Counted from the stretch's first letter, positions 21,122-29,858 are shown. The stretch is DNA of 64,000 bases from Streptomyces sp. CC208A (GCF_030010625.1 NZ_JASCXN010000027.1:1-64000), one strand, 5' to 3'. Numbers and translations: made by a program. The notes: generated by a model not told the origin, from the letters alone.

Positions 21122-23260
21122 GTGAGCAGCGAGAAGGGGAACGGAGTGAGTGGCGACGGGCCCGAGCAGCTCGCGCTCATCCGGGAGACCGTGCGGAAGG
21201 CGAAGGTGCCGCGGGCCAAGCCGCGGACGTGGCGGGACGCCGCGCTCGCCAAGGAGCTGCCGGTCGCCCGGGTGGTGGTCAACAAGGGGGCGCTCCACCT
21301 CGACCAGTTCTTCGACTACGCGGTGCCCGAGGAGCTGGACGCCGACGCCCGGCCCGGGGTGCGGGTGCGGGTGCGGTTCGGCGCCGGGGCCGGACAGGTG
21401 CGGGGCGGCCGGCGCGAGGGCGGCCGGCTCATCGACGGCTTCCTCGTCGAGCGGCGCGCCGCCTCCGACTACGCGGGGCCACTGGCCGCGCTCGCCGACG
21501 TCGTCTCGCCCGAGCCCGTGCTCGGCCCCGAGCTCCTCGCCCTCGCCCGCGCCGTCGCCGACCGGTACGCGGGCAGCCTCGCCGACGTGCTCCAGCTCGC
21601 CGTGCCGCCGCGCAACGCCGCCGCCGAGCGCCGCCCCTCGCCCCCGCCGCTGCCACCGCCCCCACCGCCAGGGCCCGGCACGTGGAGCCGGTACGAGCAG
21701 GGGCCCGCGTTCCTGGAGTCGCTGGCGCGCGGCGGGACACCCCGGGCGGTGTGGAACGCGCTGCCGGGACCGCACTGGGCCGAGGAGATCGCCCGCGCCG
21801 TCGTCGCGACCCTCGCCTCCGGCCGCGGCGCCCTCGTCGTCGTCCCCGACGGACGGGCCGCCGCACGGGTCGACGCGGCGCTCACCACCGTCCTGGGGGA
21901 GGGCCGGCACGCGCTGCTCACCGCCGAGGCCGGACCCGAGAAGCGGTACGCGCGGTGGCTCGCCGTCCGGCGCGGCTCCGTGCGCGCCGTCGTCGGCACC
22001 CGCGCCGCCATGTTCGCGCCGGTACGGGACCTGGGCCTCGCCGTCGTCTGGGACGACGGCGACGGCAGCCACAGCGATCCGCACGCCCCCCAGCCGCACG
22101 CCCGCGAGGTCCTGCTGCTGCGCGCCGGCCACGACCGGTGCGCCTTCCTCCTCGGCTCCACCAGCTGCACCGTGGAGGCCGCCCAGCTCGTCGAGTCCGG
22201 CTGGGCCCGGCCGCTCGCCGCGAGCCGCGAGGAGGTCCGCAGGGCCGCGCCCCTCGTCCGTACCGTCGGAGACGACCAGCTCGCCCGCGACGGGGCCGCG
22301 CGGGCCGCCCGGCTGCCCTCACTCGCCTGGGAGACCCTCCGGGACGGGCTGCGCACCGGGCCGGTCCTGATCCAGGTGCCCCGGCGGGGGTACGTGCCCC
22401 GGCTCGCCTGCCAGCAGTGCCGGACGCCCGCCCGCTGCCGCCACTGCGCCGGACCCCTTGAGGCCCCCGAGCAGCGCGCGCTGCACTGCGGCTGGTGCGG
22501 GCGCGAGGCCCCCGACTGGCACTGCGAGGCCTGCGGCTCCGCCCGGCTGCGCGCCCAGGTCGTCGGCGCCCGGCGGACCGCGGAGGAGCTGGGCCGGGCC
22601 TTCCCCGCCGTGCCGGTACGGACCTCAGGACGCGACCACGTCCTGGACCGGGTGCCGGACCGGCCCGCCCTCGTCGTCTCCACCCCCGGCGCCGAACCGG
22701 TCGCCGACGGCGGCTACACGGCGGCGCTGCTGCTCGACGGCTGGGCCCTGCTCGGCCGCCCCGACCTGCGGGCCGGGGAGGAGGCGCTGCGCCGCTGGAT
22801 CGACGCGGCCTCGCTGGTCCGGGGCCAGGCCGAGGGCGGCACCGTGGTGGTGGTCGCCGAGCCGACGCTCCGGCCCGTGCAGGCCCTCGTCCGCTGGGAC
22901 CCGGTGGGCCACGCCCAGCGGGAGCTGGCCGAGCGCGCCGAGCTGGGCTTCCCGCCGGTCTCCCGGATGGCGGCGGTCACCGGTGCGCCCGAGTCGGTGG
23001 AGGCCTTCCTCGCGGCCGCCGCGCTGCCCATGGACGCGGAGATCCTCGGCCCGGTGCCGCTGCCGGTGGTACGGCCCGGGTCCGTCCGGCGCCCCGGCGA
23101 CCCGCCGCCCGGCGAGCAGTGGGACCGCGCCCTGGTCCGGGTCCCGCCGGGCAGCGGCGCGGCCCTGGCCCAGGCCCTCAAGCACACCCGCGCGAGCCGC
23201 CAGGCCCGGGGCACCGGCGACACCGTCCGGATCAGGGTGGACCCGCCGGACATCGGCTGA
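21122..23260 (+). CDS. priA: Replication restart protein PriA, without helicase motifs
   Basis: PriA rebuilds replisomes at stalled forks. The 712-residue protein keeps the N-terminal 3'-DNA-binding region (KGALHLDQFFDYAVPEEL), the eight-cysteine zinc module (CQQCRTPARCRHC to CGWC to CEAC, about residues 425-475) and the C-terminal domain. The Walker A that should follow the proline-rich linker near residue 180 is absent, and the DEEH box reads WDDGDGSH. It should therefore bind DNA and recruit the primosome without unwinding. This loss is known for actinobacterial PriA. The GTG at 21122 is followed by a second GTG at 21149 that could also be used. Confidence 0.9.
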   Translation: MSSEKGNGVSGDGPEQLALIRETVRKAKVPRAKPRTWRDAALAKELPVARVVVNKGALHLDQFFDYAVPEELDADARPGVRVRVRFGAGAGQVRGGRREGGRLIDGFLVERRAASDYAGPLAALADVVSPEPVLGPELLALARAVADRYAGSLADVLQLAVPPRNAAAERRPSPPPLPPPPPPGPGTWSRYEQGPAFLESLARGGTPRAVWNALPGPHWAEEIARAVVATLASGRGALVVVPDGRAAARVDAALTTVLGEGRHALLTAEAGPEKRYARWLAVRRGSVRAVVGTRAAMFAPVRDLGLAVVWDDGDGSHSDPHAPQPHAREVLLLRAGHDRCAFLLGSTSCTVEAAQLVESGWARPLAASREEVRRAAPLVRTVGDDQLARDGAARAARLPSLAWETLRDGLRTGPVLIQVPRRGYVPRLACQQCRTPARCRHCAGPLEAPEQRALHCGWCGREAPDWHCEACGSARLRAQVVGARRTAEELGRAFPAVPVRTSGRDHVLDRVPDRPALVVSTPGAEPVADGGYTAALLLDGWALLGRPDLRAGEEALRRWIDAASLVRGQAEGGTVVVVAEPTLRPVQALVRWDPVGHAQRELAERAELGFPPVSRMAAVTGAPESVEAFLAAAALPMDAEILGPVPLPVVRPGSVRRPGDPPPGEQWDRALVRVPPGSGAALAQALKHTRASRQARGTGDTVRIRVDPPDIG

Positions 23261-23304
23261 GGGTCTCTCGCTCGACTCGCTCGGCCGGGGGGCCGGACAC
23301 GGCG

Positions 23305-23342
23305 ACGGCCGCCGCCCCCTCGGTCCAGGGGGTGGCGGCCGT
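23305..23342. terminator. Bidirectional hairpin between priA and the convergent gene
   Basis: ACGGCCGCCGCCCCCT and its near-exact complement (one G-T pair) form a 16-bp stem with a six-base loop in the 99-base convergent gap. It can serve both priA and the minus-strand gene. Confidence 0.75.
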
Positions 23343-23359
23343 GTGTCGGCTCCGCCGCG

Positions 23360-23875
23360 TCAGCCGTTGCGCGGGACGGGGAAGGCGGGGGAGCGGGGCT
23401 CCTCCCGGAGGGCGGCGCTGCCCGAGGTGGGCTGCGGCGGCATCGCACGGGCGGCCGGCACCGCCGGGATGGCGCGGGCCACGCCCGCCTCGGCACCGCG
23501 CTCCGGCTCCACCGCGGGCTGCTGGGGCGCCCGGCGGGCCCCGTAACGGCGGTGCACGGCCTGCTTGGTGACCCCGAGCGCGGAACCCACGGCGTCCCAG
23601 GAGAACCCGAGGGAGCGGTCGAACTCGACGGCGGCGGTCACCAGGGTCTCGACGCTGTCGCGGAGCTCCTGGGCGAGCCGCACGGTGGGGGCGGGGGCGC
23701 GGCCGTAGACGACGAAGCCCGTGGACGGGCCGGAGCGGCGAGGGCGGTAGACATTGCCCAGCTGGGCCGTGAGCGTGCGCAGTGCGTCCACCTGCCGCCG
23801 GACCCGCTCGATGTCCCGCACCAACAGGTGCAGACTTGCCCGGGCTTGGGCGTCGTGGGTTGCGTGGTCGGCCAT
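23360..23875 (-). CDS. Hypothetical protein with helix-turn-helix-like segment
   Basis: This 171-residue protein has an N-terminal helical region (ASLHLLVRDIERVRRQVDALRTLTAQLG), a basic middle part and a helix-turn-helix-like stretch GFSWDAVGSALGVTKQAVHRRYG near residues 90-112. A Pro/Ala-rich tail follows. It looks like a small DNA-binding protein, but the family could not be named. The ATG at 23875 was chosen because it gives MADHATHDAQARASL; the frame stays open upstream without a ribosome site. It is divergent from fmt. Confidence 0.7.
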   Translation of the reverse strand: MADHATHDAQARASLHLLVRDIERVRRQVDALRTLTAQLGNVYRPRRSGPSTGFVVYGRAPAPTVRLAQELRDSVETLVTAAVEFDRSLGFSWDAVGSALGVTKQAVHRRYGARRAPQQPAVEPERGAEAGVARAIPAVPAARAMPPQPTSGSAALREEPRSPAFPVPRNG

Positions 23876-23985
23876 GTGAAAGCCTCTCGAACCGGCGATG
23901 GTAAGGGCGGGCCGCAGGGGGGACGGCGGCCCGATTCGGTCAATCTCTCTTGACCAACGCGCCACCGGGAGTTGGGTCACGCTGC

Positions 23986-24055
23986 GGGGGCGTACACGCA
24001 TATGCGCGGGGCGCTCGCCGCCGCGTACGCCCCCTGGGGGCCGGACGCCTAGACT
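23986..24055 (+). promoter_or_regulatory. fmt promoter region with a GGGGGCGTAC inverted repeat
   Basis: TAGACT at 24050-24055 is a likely -10, giving a leader of about 40 bases. GGGGGCGTAC (23986-23995) and its exact complement GTACGCCCCC (24025-24034) lie 29 bases apart, and the downstream arm covers the expected -35. A repressor bound to both arms could block polymerase. The factor is unknown. Confidence 0.45.
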
Positions 24056-24101
24056 GGTGCGTCGCCCGCAACGCCCCCGGACAGACAGGCAGTCGCCACC
24101 C

Positions 24102-25034
24102 ATGAAGCTGGTCTTCGCAGGCACCCCCGAGGTCGCCGTCCCCGCCCTGGACGCCCTGCTCGCCTCCGGCCGCCACGAGGTCGCCGCCGTGGTCACCCGG
24201 CCGGACGCGCCCGCGGGCCGAGGCCGGCGCATGGTCGCCAGCCCGGTCGCGCAGCGGGCCGAGGAGGAGGGCATCGAGATCCTGCGGCCCGCCCACCCGC
24301 GCGACGAGGACTTCCTCGCCCGGCTGCGCGAGATCGCGCCGGACTGCTGCCCGGTCGTCGCCTACGGCGCGCTGCTGCCGCAGAAGGCCCTGGACATCCC
24401 GGCGCACGGCTGGGTCAACCTGCACTTCTCCCTCCTCCCGGCCTGGCGCGGCGCGGCCCCCGTCCAGCACGCGCTGATGGCGGGCGACGAGGTGACCGGC
24501 GCCAGCACCTTCCAGATCGAGAAGGGGCTCGACTCGGGACCGGTCTACGGCGTGGTCACCGAGGAGATCCGCCCCACCGACACCAGCGGCGACCTGCTCA
24601 CCCGGCTCGCCTTCGCGGGCGCCGGGCTGCTCGTGGCCACCATGGACGGCATCGAGGACGGCACCCTCAAGGCGGTCCCGCAGCCCGCCGAGGGCGTCAC
24701 CCTCGCCCCCAAGATCGAGGTCGAGGACGCCCACGTCGACTTCACCGCGCCCGCCCTCCGGGTGGACCGGGTCGTCCGGGGCTGCACCCCGGCCCCCGGC
24801 GCCTGGACCCTCTTCCGCGGCGAGCGCCTCAAGCTGATCCAGGCCGCACCCCTCCCCGACCGCACCGACCTCGCCCCCGGCGAGCTGGCGGCCGGCAAGA
24901 ACAACGTGTACGCGGGCACCGGCTCGTACGCGGTCGAGCTCCTCTGGGTCCAGCCCCAGGGCAAGAAGCCCATGAAGGCCGCCGACTGGGCCCGCGGCGT
25001 CCGCATCGCGCCGGGGGAGCGGCTGGGGGCGTAG
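24102..25034 (+). CDS. fmt: Methionyl-tRNA formyltransferase
   Basis: Formylates initiator Met-tRNA with 10-formyl-THF. The 310 residues start MKLVFAGTPEVAVPALDALL and include the formyl-THF site NLHFSLLPAWRGAAPVQ (Asn-His-Asp triad region) near 107-123, TFQIEKGLDSGPVYG and a C-terminal tRNA-binding OB-like domain. A long upstream extension of the frame overlaps the divergent gene and is rejected. Confidence 0.96.
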   Translation: MKLVFAGTPEVAVPALDALLASGRHEVAAVVTRPDAPAGRGRRMVASPVAQRAEEEGIEILRPAHPRDEDFLARLREIAPDCCPVVAYGALLPQKALDIPAHGWVNLHFSLLPAWRGAAPVQHALMAGDEVTGASTFQIEKGLDSGPVYGVVTEEIRPTDTSGDLLTRLAFAGAGLLVATMDGIEDGTLKAVPQPAEGVTLAPKIEVEDAHVDFTAPALRVDRVVRGCTPAPGAWTLFRGERLKLIQAAPLPDRTDLAPGELAAGKNNVYAGTGSYAVELLWVQPQGKKPMKAADWARGVRIAPGERLGA

Positions 25035-25051
25035 CCCCGCCCGCACGGCCC

Positions 25052-25357
25052 TCAGACGGCGGCCTCGGCCTCCCCCCACCTGCGCCAGAGCGTGTGGGCC
25101 CAGTCGGGGGCCCCGGGCCCGGGGCGCGGCACCACCGGGGGCGGTGCCGGGGCGGTCTCGACGAGGTGGACGAGGGTCCACGCCAGGCCGTAGCAGTCGT
25201 CCGGGCCGAAGCAGCGGGCGAGCGCCGCGGCCTCCTCGGCCGTGACCGGTCGGGGGACCGACTGGAGCTGCCGCTCGCGCCGCTCGATCTCCTCCTCGTC
25301 CGCCTCCTGGTCGGGCAGCGGGCCGTCGGTGACGAAGGTCCGTACGTCAGGTCTCAT
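25052..25357 (-). CDS. Hypothetical protein, 101 residues
   Basis: A small acidic soluble protein (RTFVTDGPLPDQEADEEE, EEAAALARCFGPDDCYGLAWTLVHLVETAP). No family was recognised. It is not a shadow of the neighbours: it occupies the gap between fmt and rsmB and has even amino-acid use. The ATG at 25357 begins MRPDVRTF; the frame is open upstream into the rsmB region without a ribosome site. It converges on fmt with 17 bases between stops. Confidence 0.65.
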   Translation of the reverse strand: MRPDVRTFVTDGPLPDQEADEEEIERRERQLQSVPRPVTAEEAAALARCFGPDDCYGLAWTLVHLVETAPAPPPVVPRPGPGAPDWAHTLWRRWGEAEAAV

Positions 25358-25502
25358 GGCCGCATGACCGGCCCCGGCCTCCGGCGAGAGCAACGTGGCC
25401 CGGGCCCGCGCCGCCCGGCCGGGCGGGCCGCTGGATCCGCCGCCCCCCGCGGCGACGTAGGCTGGGAGGGTTCGACCCTCCATTTCGTCACGCGGAGCAC
25501 CT

Positions 25503-26915
25503 TTGAGCGAGCAGGCACGTCGCCGTCCCCCCAAGCCCCACCGCCGGCCCAAGAAGGACCCGGTGCGGATGCTCGCCTTCGAGGTGCTGCGGGCCGTCGA
25601 CGAGCGGGACGCGTACGCCAACCTCGTGCTGCCGCCGCTGCTGCGGAAGGCGCGCGAGAAGGAGGGGTTCGAGGCGCGGGACGCGGCGCTCGCGACCGAG
25701 CTGGTGTACGGGACGCTGCGTCGGCAGGGCACGTACGACGCGATCATCGCCGCCTGTGTCGACCGGCCGCTGCGCGAGGTCGACCCGCCGGTGCTCGACG
25801 TGCTGTCGCTCGGCGCGCACCAGCTGCTCGGAACGCGGATCCCGCCGCACGCCGCCGTCTCCGCCACCGTCGAGCTGGCGCGGGTGGTGCTGGGCGAGGG
25901 GCGCGCGAAGTTCGTCAACGCCGTCCTGCGGAAGATCACGCGGCAGGACCTGGACGCCTGGCTGGCCGAGGTCGCCCCGCCGTACGAGGAGGACGCCGAG
26001 GACCACCTCGCCGTCGTGCACTCCCACCCCCGCTGGGTGGTCTCCGCACTGTGGGACGCGCTCGGCGGCGGTCGCGCCGGCATCGAGGCGCTCCTGGAGG
26101 CCGACAACGAGCGGCCCGAGGTCACCCTCGTCGCCCGGCCCGGCCGTGCCACCGTCGAGGAGCTGGCCGGTGCCGCCGAGACCGAGCCGGGGCGCTGGTC
26201 GCCGTACGCGCTGCGGCTCACCGACGGCGGCGAGCCCGGCGCCATCGAGGCCGTGCGGGAGAGCCGGGCCGGCGTCCAGGACGAGGGCAGCCAGCTCGTC
26301 GCGATCGCCCTGGCCAACGCGCCCCTCGACGGGCCCGACACCCGCTGGCTCGACGGCTGCGCGGGGCCCGGCGGCAAGGCCGCCCTCCTCGGCGCGCTGG
26401 CCGCCGAGCGCGGCGCCGCCCTGCTCGCCTCCGAGAAGCAGCCGCACCGCGCCCGGCTCGTCGAGCGCGCCCTGGCCGGCAACCCCGGCCCGTACCAGGT
26501 CATCGCCGCCGACGGCACACGCCCGCCGTGGCGCGAGGGCTCCTTCGACCGCGTCCTGGTCGACGTGCCCTGCTCCGGGCTCGGCGCGCTCCGCCGCCGC
26601 CCCGAGGCCCGCTGGCGCCGCCGCCCCGAGGACCTCGACGGCTTCGCGCCGCTCCAGCGCGGACTGCTCACCGAGGCGCTGCGGGCCGTCCGCGTCGGCG
26701 GCGTCGTCGGTTACGCGACCTGCTCGCCGCACCTCGCCGAGACCCGGGTCGTCGTGGACGACGTCCTGAAGAAGACCGGCGGCGCCGAGCTGATCGACGC
26801 CCGGCCGCTCCTCCCCGGCGTCGACCGCCTCGGCGACGGCCCCGACATCCAGCTGTGGCCGCATCTGCACGGTACGGACGCCATGTACCTGGCGCTGATC
26901 CGCCGGACGGCCTGA
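25503..26915 (+). CDS. rsmB: 16S rRNA (cytosine-5) methyltransferase, RsmB/Sun family
   Basis: Predicted to methylate C967 of 16S rRNA. The 470 residues have an N-terminal NusB-like RNA-binding domain (RMLAFEVLRAVDERDAYANLVLPPLL) and a C-terminal SAM methyltransferase domain. The SAM loop is LDGCAGPGGKA, the motif IV cysteine lies in VDVPCSGLGALRRRPE and the catalytic cysteine in YATCSPHLAET. The start is TTG, with GGAG five bases upstream. TAGGCT at 25458 is a candidate -10. Confidence 0.92.
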   Translation: MSEQARRRPPKPHRRPKKDPVRMLAFEVLRAVDERDAYANLVLPPLLRKAREKEGFEARDAALATELVYGTLRRQGTYDAIIAACVDRPLREVDPPVLDVLSLGAHQLLGTRIPPHAAVSATVELARVVLGEGRAKFVNAVLRKITRQDLDAWLAEVAPPYEEDAEDHLAVVHSHPRWVVSALWDALGGGRAGIEALLEADNERPEVTLVARPGRATVEELAGAAETEPGRWSPYALRLTDGGEPGAIEAVRESRAGVQDEGSQLVAIALANAPLDGPDTRWLDGCAGPGGKAALLGALAAERGAALLASEKQPHRARLVERALAGNPGPYQVIAADGTRPPWREGSFDRVLVDVPCSGLGALRRRPEARWRRRPEDLDGFAPLQRGLLTEALRAVRVGGVVGYATCSPHLAETRVVVDDVLKKTGGAELIDARPLLPGVDRLGDGPDIQLWPHLHGTDAMYLALIRRTA

Positions 26916-27011
26916 CGGTTTCCGCTGGTCTGCCCCCGTACGTCCGGTGCCGGAACGGCCGAGCACCGGACCGCGGCAAAGAAGTCGCCAAGAACGTGGC
27001 AGGCTTGGCAC

Positions 27012-27695
27012 ATGGCGCAGATCAATCCCAGCATCCTCTCAGCGGACTTCGCCCGCCTCGCGGACGAGGCCAAGGCCGTCGACGGCGCCGACTGGCTGCA
27101 CGTCGACGTCATGGACAACCACTTCGTGCCCAACCTGACGCTGGGCGTGCCGATCGTCGAGTCCCTCAGCCGCGCGACCGACACCCCCCTCGACTGCCAC
27201 CTGATGATCGAGGACCCGGACCGCTGGGCGCCGCAGTACGTGGAGGCCGGCGCCGGCTCCGTGACCTTCCACGTCGAGGCCGCCGCCGCGCCGGTCCGGC
27301 TCGCCCGGGAGATCCGCGCCAAGGGCGCCAGGGCCTCCATGGCGCTCAAGCCGGCCACCCCGATCGAGCCCTTCGAGGACCTGCTCCCCGAGCTCGACAT
27401 GCTGCTCATCATGACCGTGGAGCCCGGCTTCGGCGGCCAGGCCTTCCTCGACATCATGCTGCCCAAGATCCGCCGCACCCGTGAGCTGATCACCAAGCAC
27501 GGCCTGGAACTGTGGCTCCAGGTCGACGGGGGCGTCTCGGAGTCCACCATCGAGCGCTGCGCCGAGGCCGGCGCCGACGTCTTCGTGGCCGGCTCCGCGG
27601 TCTACGGGGCGGCCGACCCGGCCGCGGCCGTGGCCGCGCTGAGGGCCAGGGCGGACGCCGCCACGGCCGGTGCCGCCTGGGCGTGTGGCCACTGA
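27012..27695 (+). CDS. rpe: Ribulose-phosphate 3-epimerase
   Basis: Interconverts ribulose-5-phosphate and xylulose-5-phosphate in the pentose phosphate pathway. The 227 residues form a TIM barrel with INPSILSADFARL, the metal/catalytic HVDVMDNHFVPN, DCHLMIEDP, MTVEPGFGGQ and QVDGGVSESTI, and a phosphate-binding VAGSAVYG. No clear ribosome site precedes the ATG. CAGGCT at 27000 could be a -10 only 6 bases upstream, so a leaderless transcript is possible. Confidence 0.95.
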   Translation: MAQINPSILSADFARLADEAKAVDGADWLHVDVMDNHFVPNLTLGVPIVESLSRATDTPLDCHLMIEDPDRWAPQYVEAGAGSVTFHVEAAAAPVRLAREIRAKGARASMALKPATPIEPFEDLLPELDMLLIMTVEPGFGGQAFLDIMLPKIRRTRELITKHGLELWLQVDGGVSESTIERCAEAGADVFVAGSAVYGAADPAAAVAALRARADAATAGAAWACGH

Positions 27696-27839
27696 GCCTC
27701 CGGCCGGTGAACGCGGTCCGACGGGCCGCCGACAGGACTGATCAAGGCCCGCCGTTTCTGACAGGATGAACAGCGGGTCCAGAGTGTGAACGAACACGGA
27801 TCGTGGACAGCGGTGCGTGACAGCAGTGAGGAGATCGCG

Positions 27840-28874
27840 GTGGCGGGAATGTCGGCGGGACGGTCGGCCCTGCGGATGGGCCCCGCGGAGCTGGTGCAGG
27901 CGGCGGCCATGGCGCGCCGCTTCTACCTGGAGGGGAAGTCCAAGATCCAGATCGCCGAGGAGTTCGGCGTGAGCCGCTTCAAGGTGGCCCGGGTCCTGGA
28001 GACCGCTCTGGAACGGGATCTCGTACGCATCGAGATCCGGGTACCGGCCGAGCTGGACGCCGAACGCTCCGACGCGCTGCGCGCCCGCTACGGGCTCCGG
28101 CACGCGGTCGTCGTCGAGTCCCCGGCCGAGGACGACGAGTCGCCGGATCCGGAGAACCTCGGCGAGGTCGCCGCCGACCTGCTCGGCGAGCTGGTCAACG
28201 AGGGCGACGTCCTCGGCCTGGCCTGGGGCCGCTCGACCATCCACATGGCGGCCGCCCTCGACCGGCTGCCGCCGTGCACGGTCGTCCAGCTCACCGGCGT
28301 GTACGACGCCGGGACCGCCGAGCGCGGCTCGGTGGAGGCGGTCCGGCGCGCCGCCCAGGTCTCCGGCGGCGAGGCCCACCCCATCTACGCGCCCATGCTG
28401 CTGCCCGACCCGGCGACGGCCGCGGCGCTGCGCAGCCAGACCGGCATCGCCCGGGCCTTCGAGTACTTCGACAAGGTCACCGTCGCCTGCGTCTCCATCG
28501 GCTCCTGGGAGCCGGGCATCTCCACCGTCCACGACATGCTCTCCGAGGAGGAGCGCGCCCACTACGCCTCCCTCGGCGTGGCCGCCGAGATGTCCGCTCA
28601 CCTCTTCGACGCCGAGGGCCGCCGGGTCGGCCGCGACCTGGGCGAGCGGTGCATCACCGTCGAGGCCGACCGGCTGCGCCGGATCCCCGAGGTCGTCGCC
28701 ATCGCGGGCGGGCAGCGGAAGGCGGCGGCGATCGGGGCGGTGCTCCGCTCCGGGCTCGTCACCAGCCTGGTCACCGACCGCTCCGCGGCCGACTACCTGC
28801 TCACCGAGTTCAGCCCCGGCCCGCGCCCGGCCCTCGACCGGGCCGACCCGGACACGGGCGGCACCGGCCGCTGA
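27840..28874 (+). CDS. SorC/DeoR-type sugar-binding transcriptional regulator
   Basis: A 344-residue regulator of the SorC family, with an N-terminal helix-turn-helix (LVQAAAMARRFYLEGKSKIQIAEEFGVSRFKVARVL, about residues 16-51) and a C-terminal phosphosugar-binding domain (GRSTIHMAAAL, LTGVYD, IGSWEPGISTVHDML, VVAIAGGQRKAAAI). The GTG at 27840 was chosen because AGGAG lies 6 bases upstream; earlier in-frame GTGs at 27786 and 27813 remain possible. It follows rpe by 144 bases, which hints at a link to pentose-phosphate metabolism, but no target gene is visible. Confidence 0.85.
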   Translation: MAGMSAGRSALRMGPAELVQAAAMARRFYLEGKSKIQIAEEFGVSRFKVARVLETALERDLVRIEIRVPAELDAERSDALRARYGLRHAVVVESPAEDDESPDPENLGEVAADLLGELVNEGDVLGLAWGRSTIHMAAALDRLPPCTVVQLTGVYDAGTAERGSVEAVRRAAQVSGGEAHPIYAPMLLPDPATAAALRSQTGIARAFEYFDKVTVACVSIGSWEPGISTVHDMLSEEERAHYASLGVAAEMSAHLFDAEGRRVGRDLGERCITVEADRLRRIPEVVAIAGGQRKAAAIGAVLRSGLVTSLVTDRSAADYLLTEFSPGPRPALDRADPDTGGTGR

Positions 28875-28879
28875 CGGCA

Positions 28880-28959
28880 CCGGACCGGAGGGCGTGCCGG
28901 ACCGGAGGGCGTGCCGGACCGGAGGGTGCCAAACCGAAGGTGCCGGACCGGAGGGCGTC
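28880..28959. repeat. Five-unit short tandem repeat after the SorC regulator
   Basis: The unit is CCGGACCGGAGGGCGTG. Units 1 and 2 (28880-28896, 28897-28913) are identical at 17 bp. Units 3 and 4 are shortened to 15 and 14 bp, and unit 5 (28943-28959) is nearly full length. The run starts 5 bases after the stop codon. The changing unit length rules out coding. Confidence 0.85.
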
Positions 28960-29056
28960 GGCCGTTCTCGTACGGGCGGCGCCCTCCGTGTGTCCGGCGG
29001 GTCGGCCGTCCGCGCGGCCCCGCCCCGGGAACGGGCGGGCGTGACAGCATCGGGGC

Positions 29057-29509
29057 ATGATCGCTCGCTGTGTCCGGCTGGGGCTCGCCCTCCTGGCCGG
29101 GGTGTCGCTGCTCCTCACGGGCTGCTCCGCCGGGACCGGAACGCCCACCGCCACCGCCGCCCCCACCCGTACCGCCGCGACGGCGGACCCCGCCCCCTCC
29201 GCCGCCTCGCGCGCCTCCCGCCTCCCCACCGTCCGCGAGGCGGAGCTGCCGCCCGAGGCGCGCACGACCCTCGCGCTCATCCGCAGCGGCGGGCCCTTCC
29301 CGTACGCCAAGGACGGCACCGTCTTCTCGAACTTCGAGCGGATCCTGCCGAGGGAGAAGCGCGGCTACTACCACGAGTACACCGTCCGCACCCCCGGCGA
29401 ACGCGACCGCGGGGCCCGCCGCATCGTCACCGGCGGGCGCGGGGAGACGTACTACACGGACGACCACTACCAGAGCTTCCGGGAGGTGGTCGGCGATGAG
29501 ACTGGATGA
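29057..29509 (+). CDS. Lipoprotein guanyl-specific ribonuclease, RNase Sa/barnase-like
   Basis: A 150-residue protein with a lipoprotein signal (LLLTGCSAG, lipid-modified Cys23), a Thr/Ala-rich linker to about residue 55 and a microbial RNase domain closely resembling secreted Streptomyces RNase Sa: LPPEARTTLALI, GPFPYAKDGTVFSNFE, YYHEYTV, RGARRIV and YYTDDHYQSF. Catalytic residues map to Glu107, Arg121/122 and His137. The two cysteines that form the RNase Sa disulphide are absent. The enzyme is expected to be tethered outside the cell membrane. It overlaps the inhibitor gene by 14 bases. Confidence 0.88.
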   Translation: MIARCVRLGLALLAGVSLLLTGCSAGTGTPTATAAPTRTAATADPAPSAASRASRLPTVREAELPPEARTTLALIRSGGPFPYAKDGTVFSNFERILPREKRGYYHEYTVRTPGERDRGARRIVTGGRGETYYTDDHYQSFREVVGDETG

Positions 29510-29837
29510 CCCCGTCGTCCTCGATCTGTACGGCGTGACCGACAAGGCGGACTTCATGGACCGCTGCGCCGCCGTGCTCGCGCTGCCGGCCTGGTTCGGC
29601 CGCAACTGGGACGCCCTCGCCGAGGCCCTCGGCGAGCTGCCCCGGCCCGTCGCCGTCGTCGTCACCCACTGGCAGGAATACGCCCGGCGCGCCCCGCGCG
29701 ACTGGGAGACCGCCCAGGAGGTCTTCGCCGCCGCCGTCGAGGATTCCCCCGGGCGGCTGTCGGTGCTGATCGCCCTCGGGGACGGGCGCCGGGAGAGCAC
29801 GGACGGACGGGACGGGCCGGAGCCGGGAGGCGGTTGA
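29496..29837 (+). CDS. Barstar-family ribonuclease inhibitor
   Basis: This 113-residue cytoplasmic protein carries the barstar core LPAWFGRNWDALAEALGEL, with Trp38-Asp39 at the position that fills the barnase active site, then VAVVVTHWQEYARRAP and the last strand RLSVLIALGDG. Its ATG lies inside the end of the RNase gene in another frame, so synthesis is coupled. It should protect the cell from enzyme that fails to be exported. A Gly/Asp-rich tail of 15 residues follows the usual end. Confidence 0.88.
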   Translation: MRLDDPVVLDLYGVTDKADFMDRCAAVLALPAWFGRNWDALAEALGELPRPVAVVVTHWQEYARRAPRDWETAQEVFAAAVEDSPGRLSVLIALGDGRRESTDGRDGPEPGGG

Positions 29838-29858
29838 GGGGCGGCGCGGGCCCGGCGC

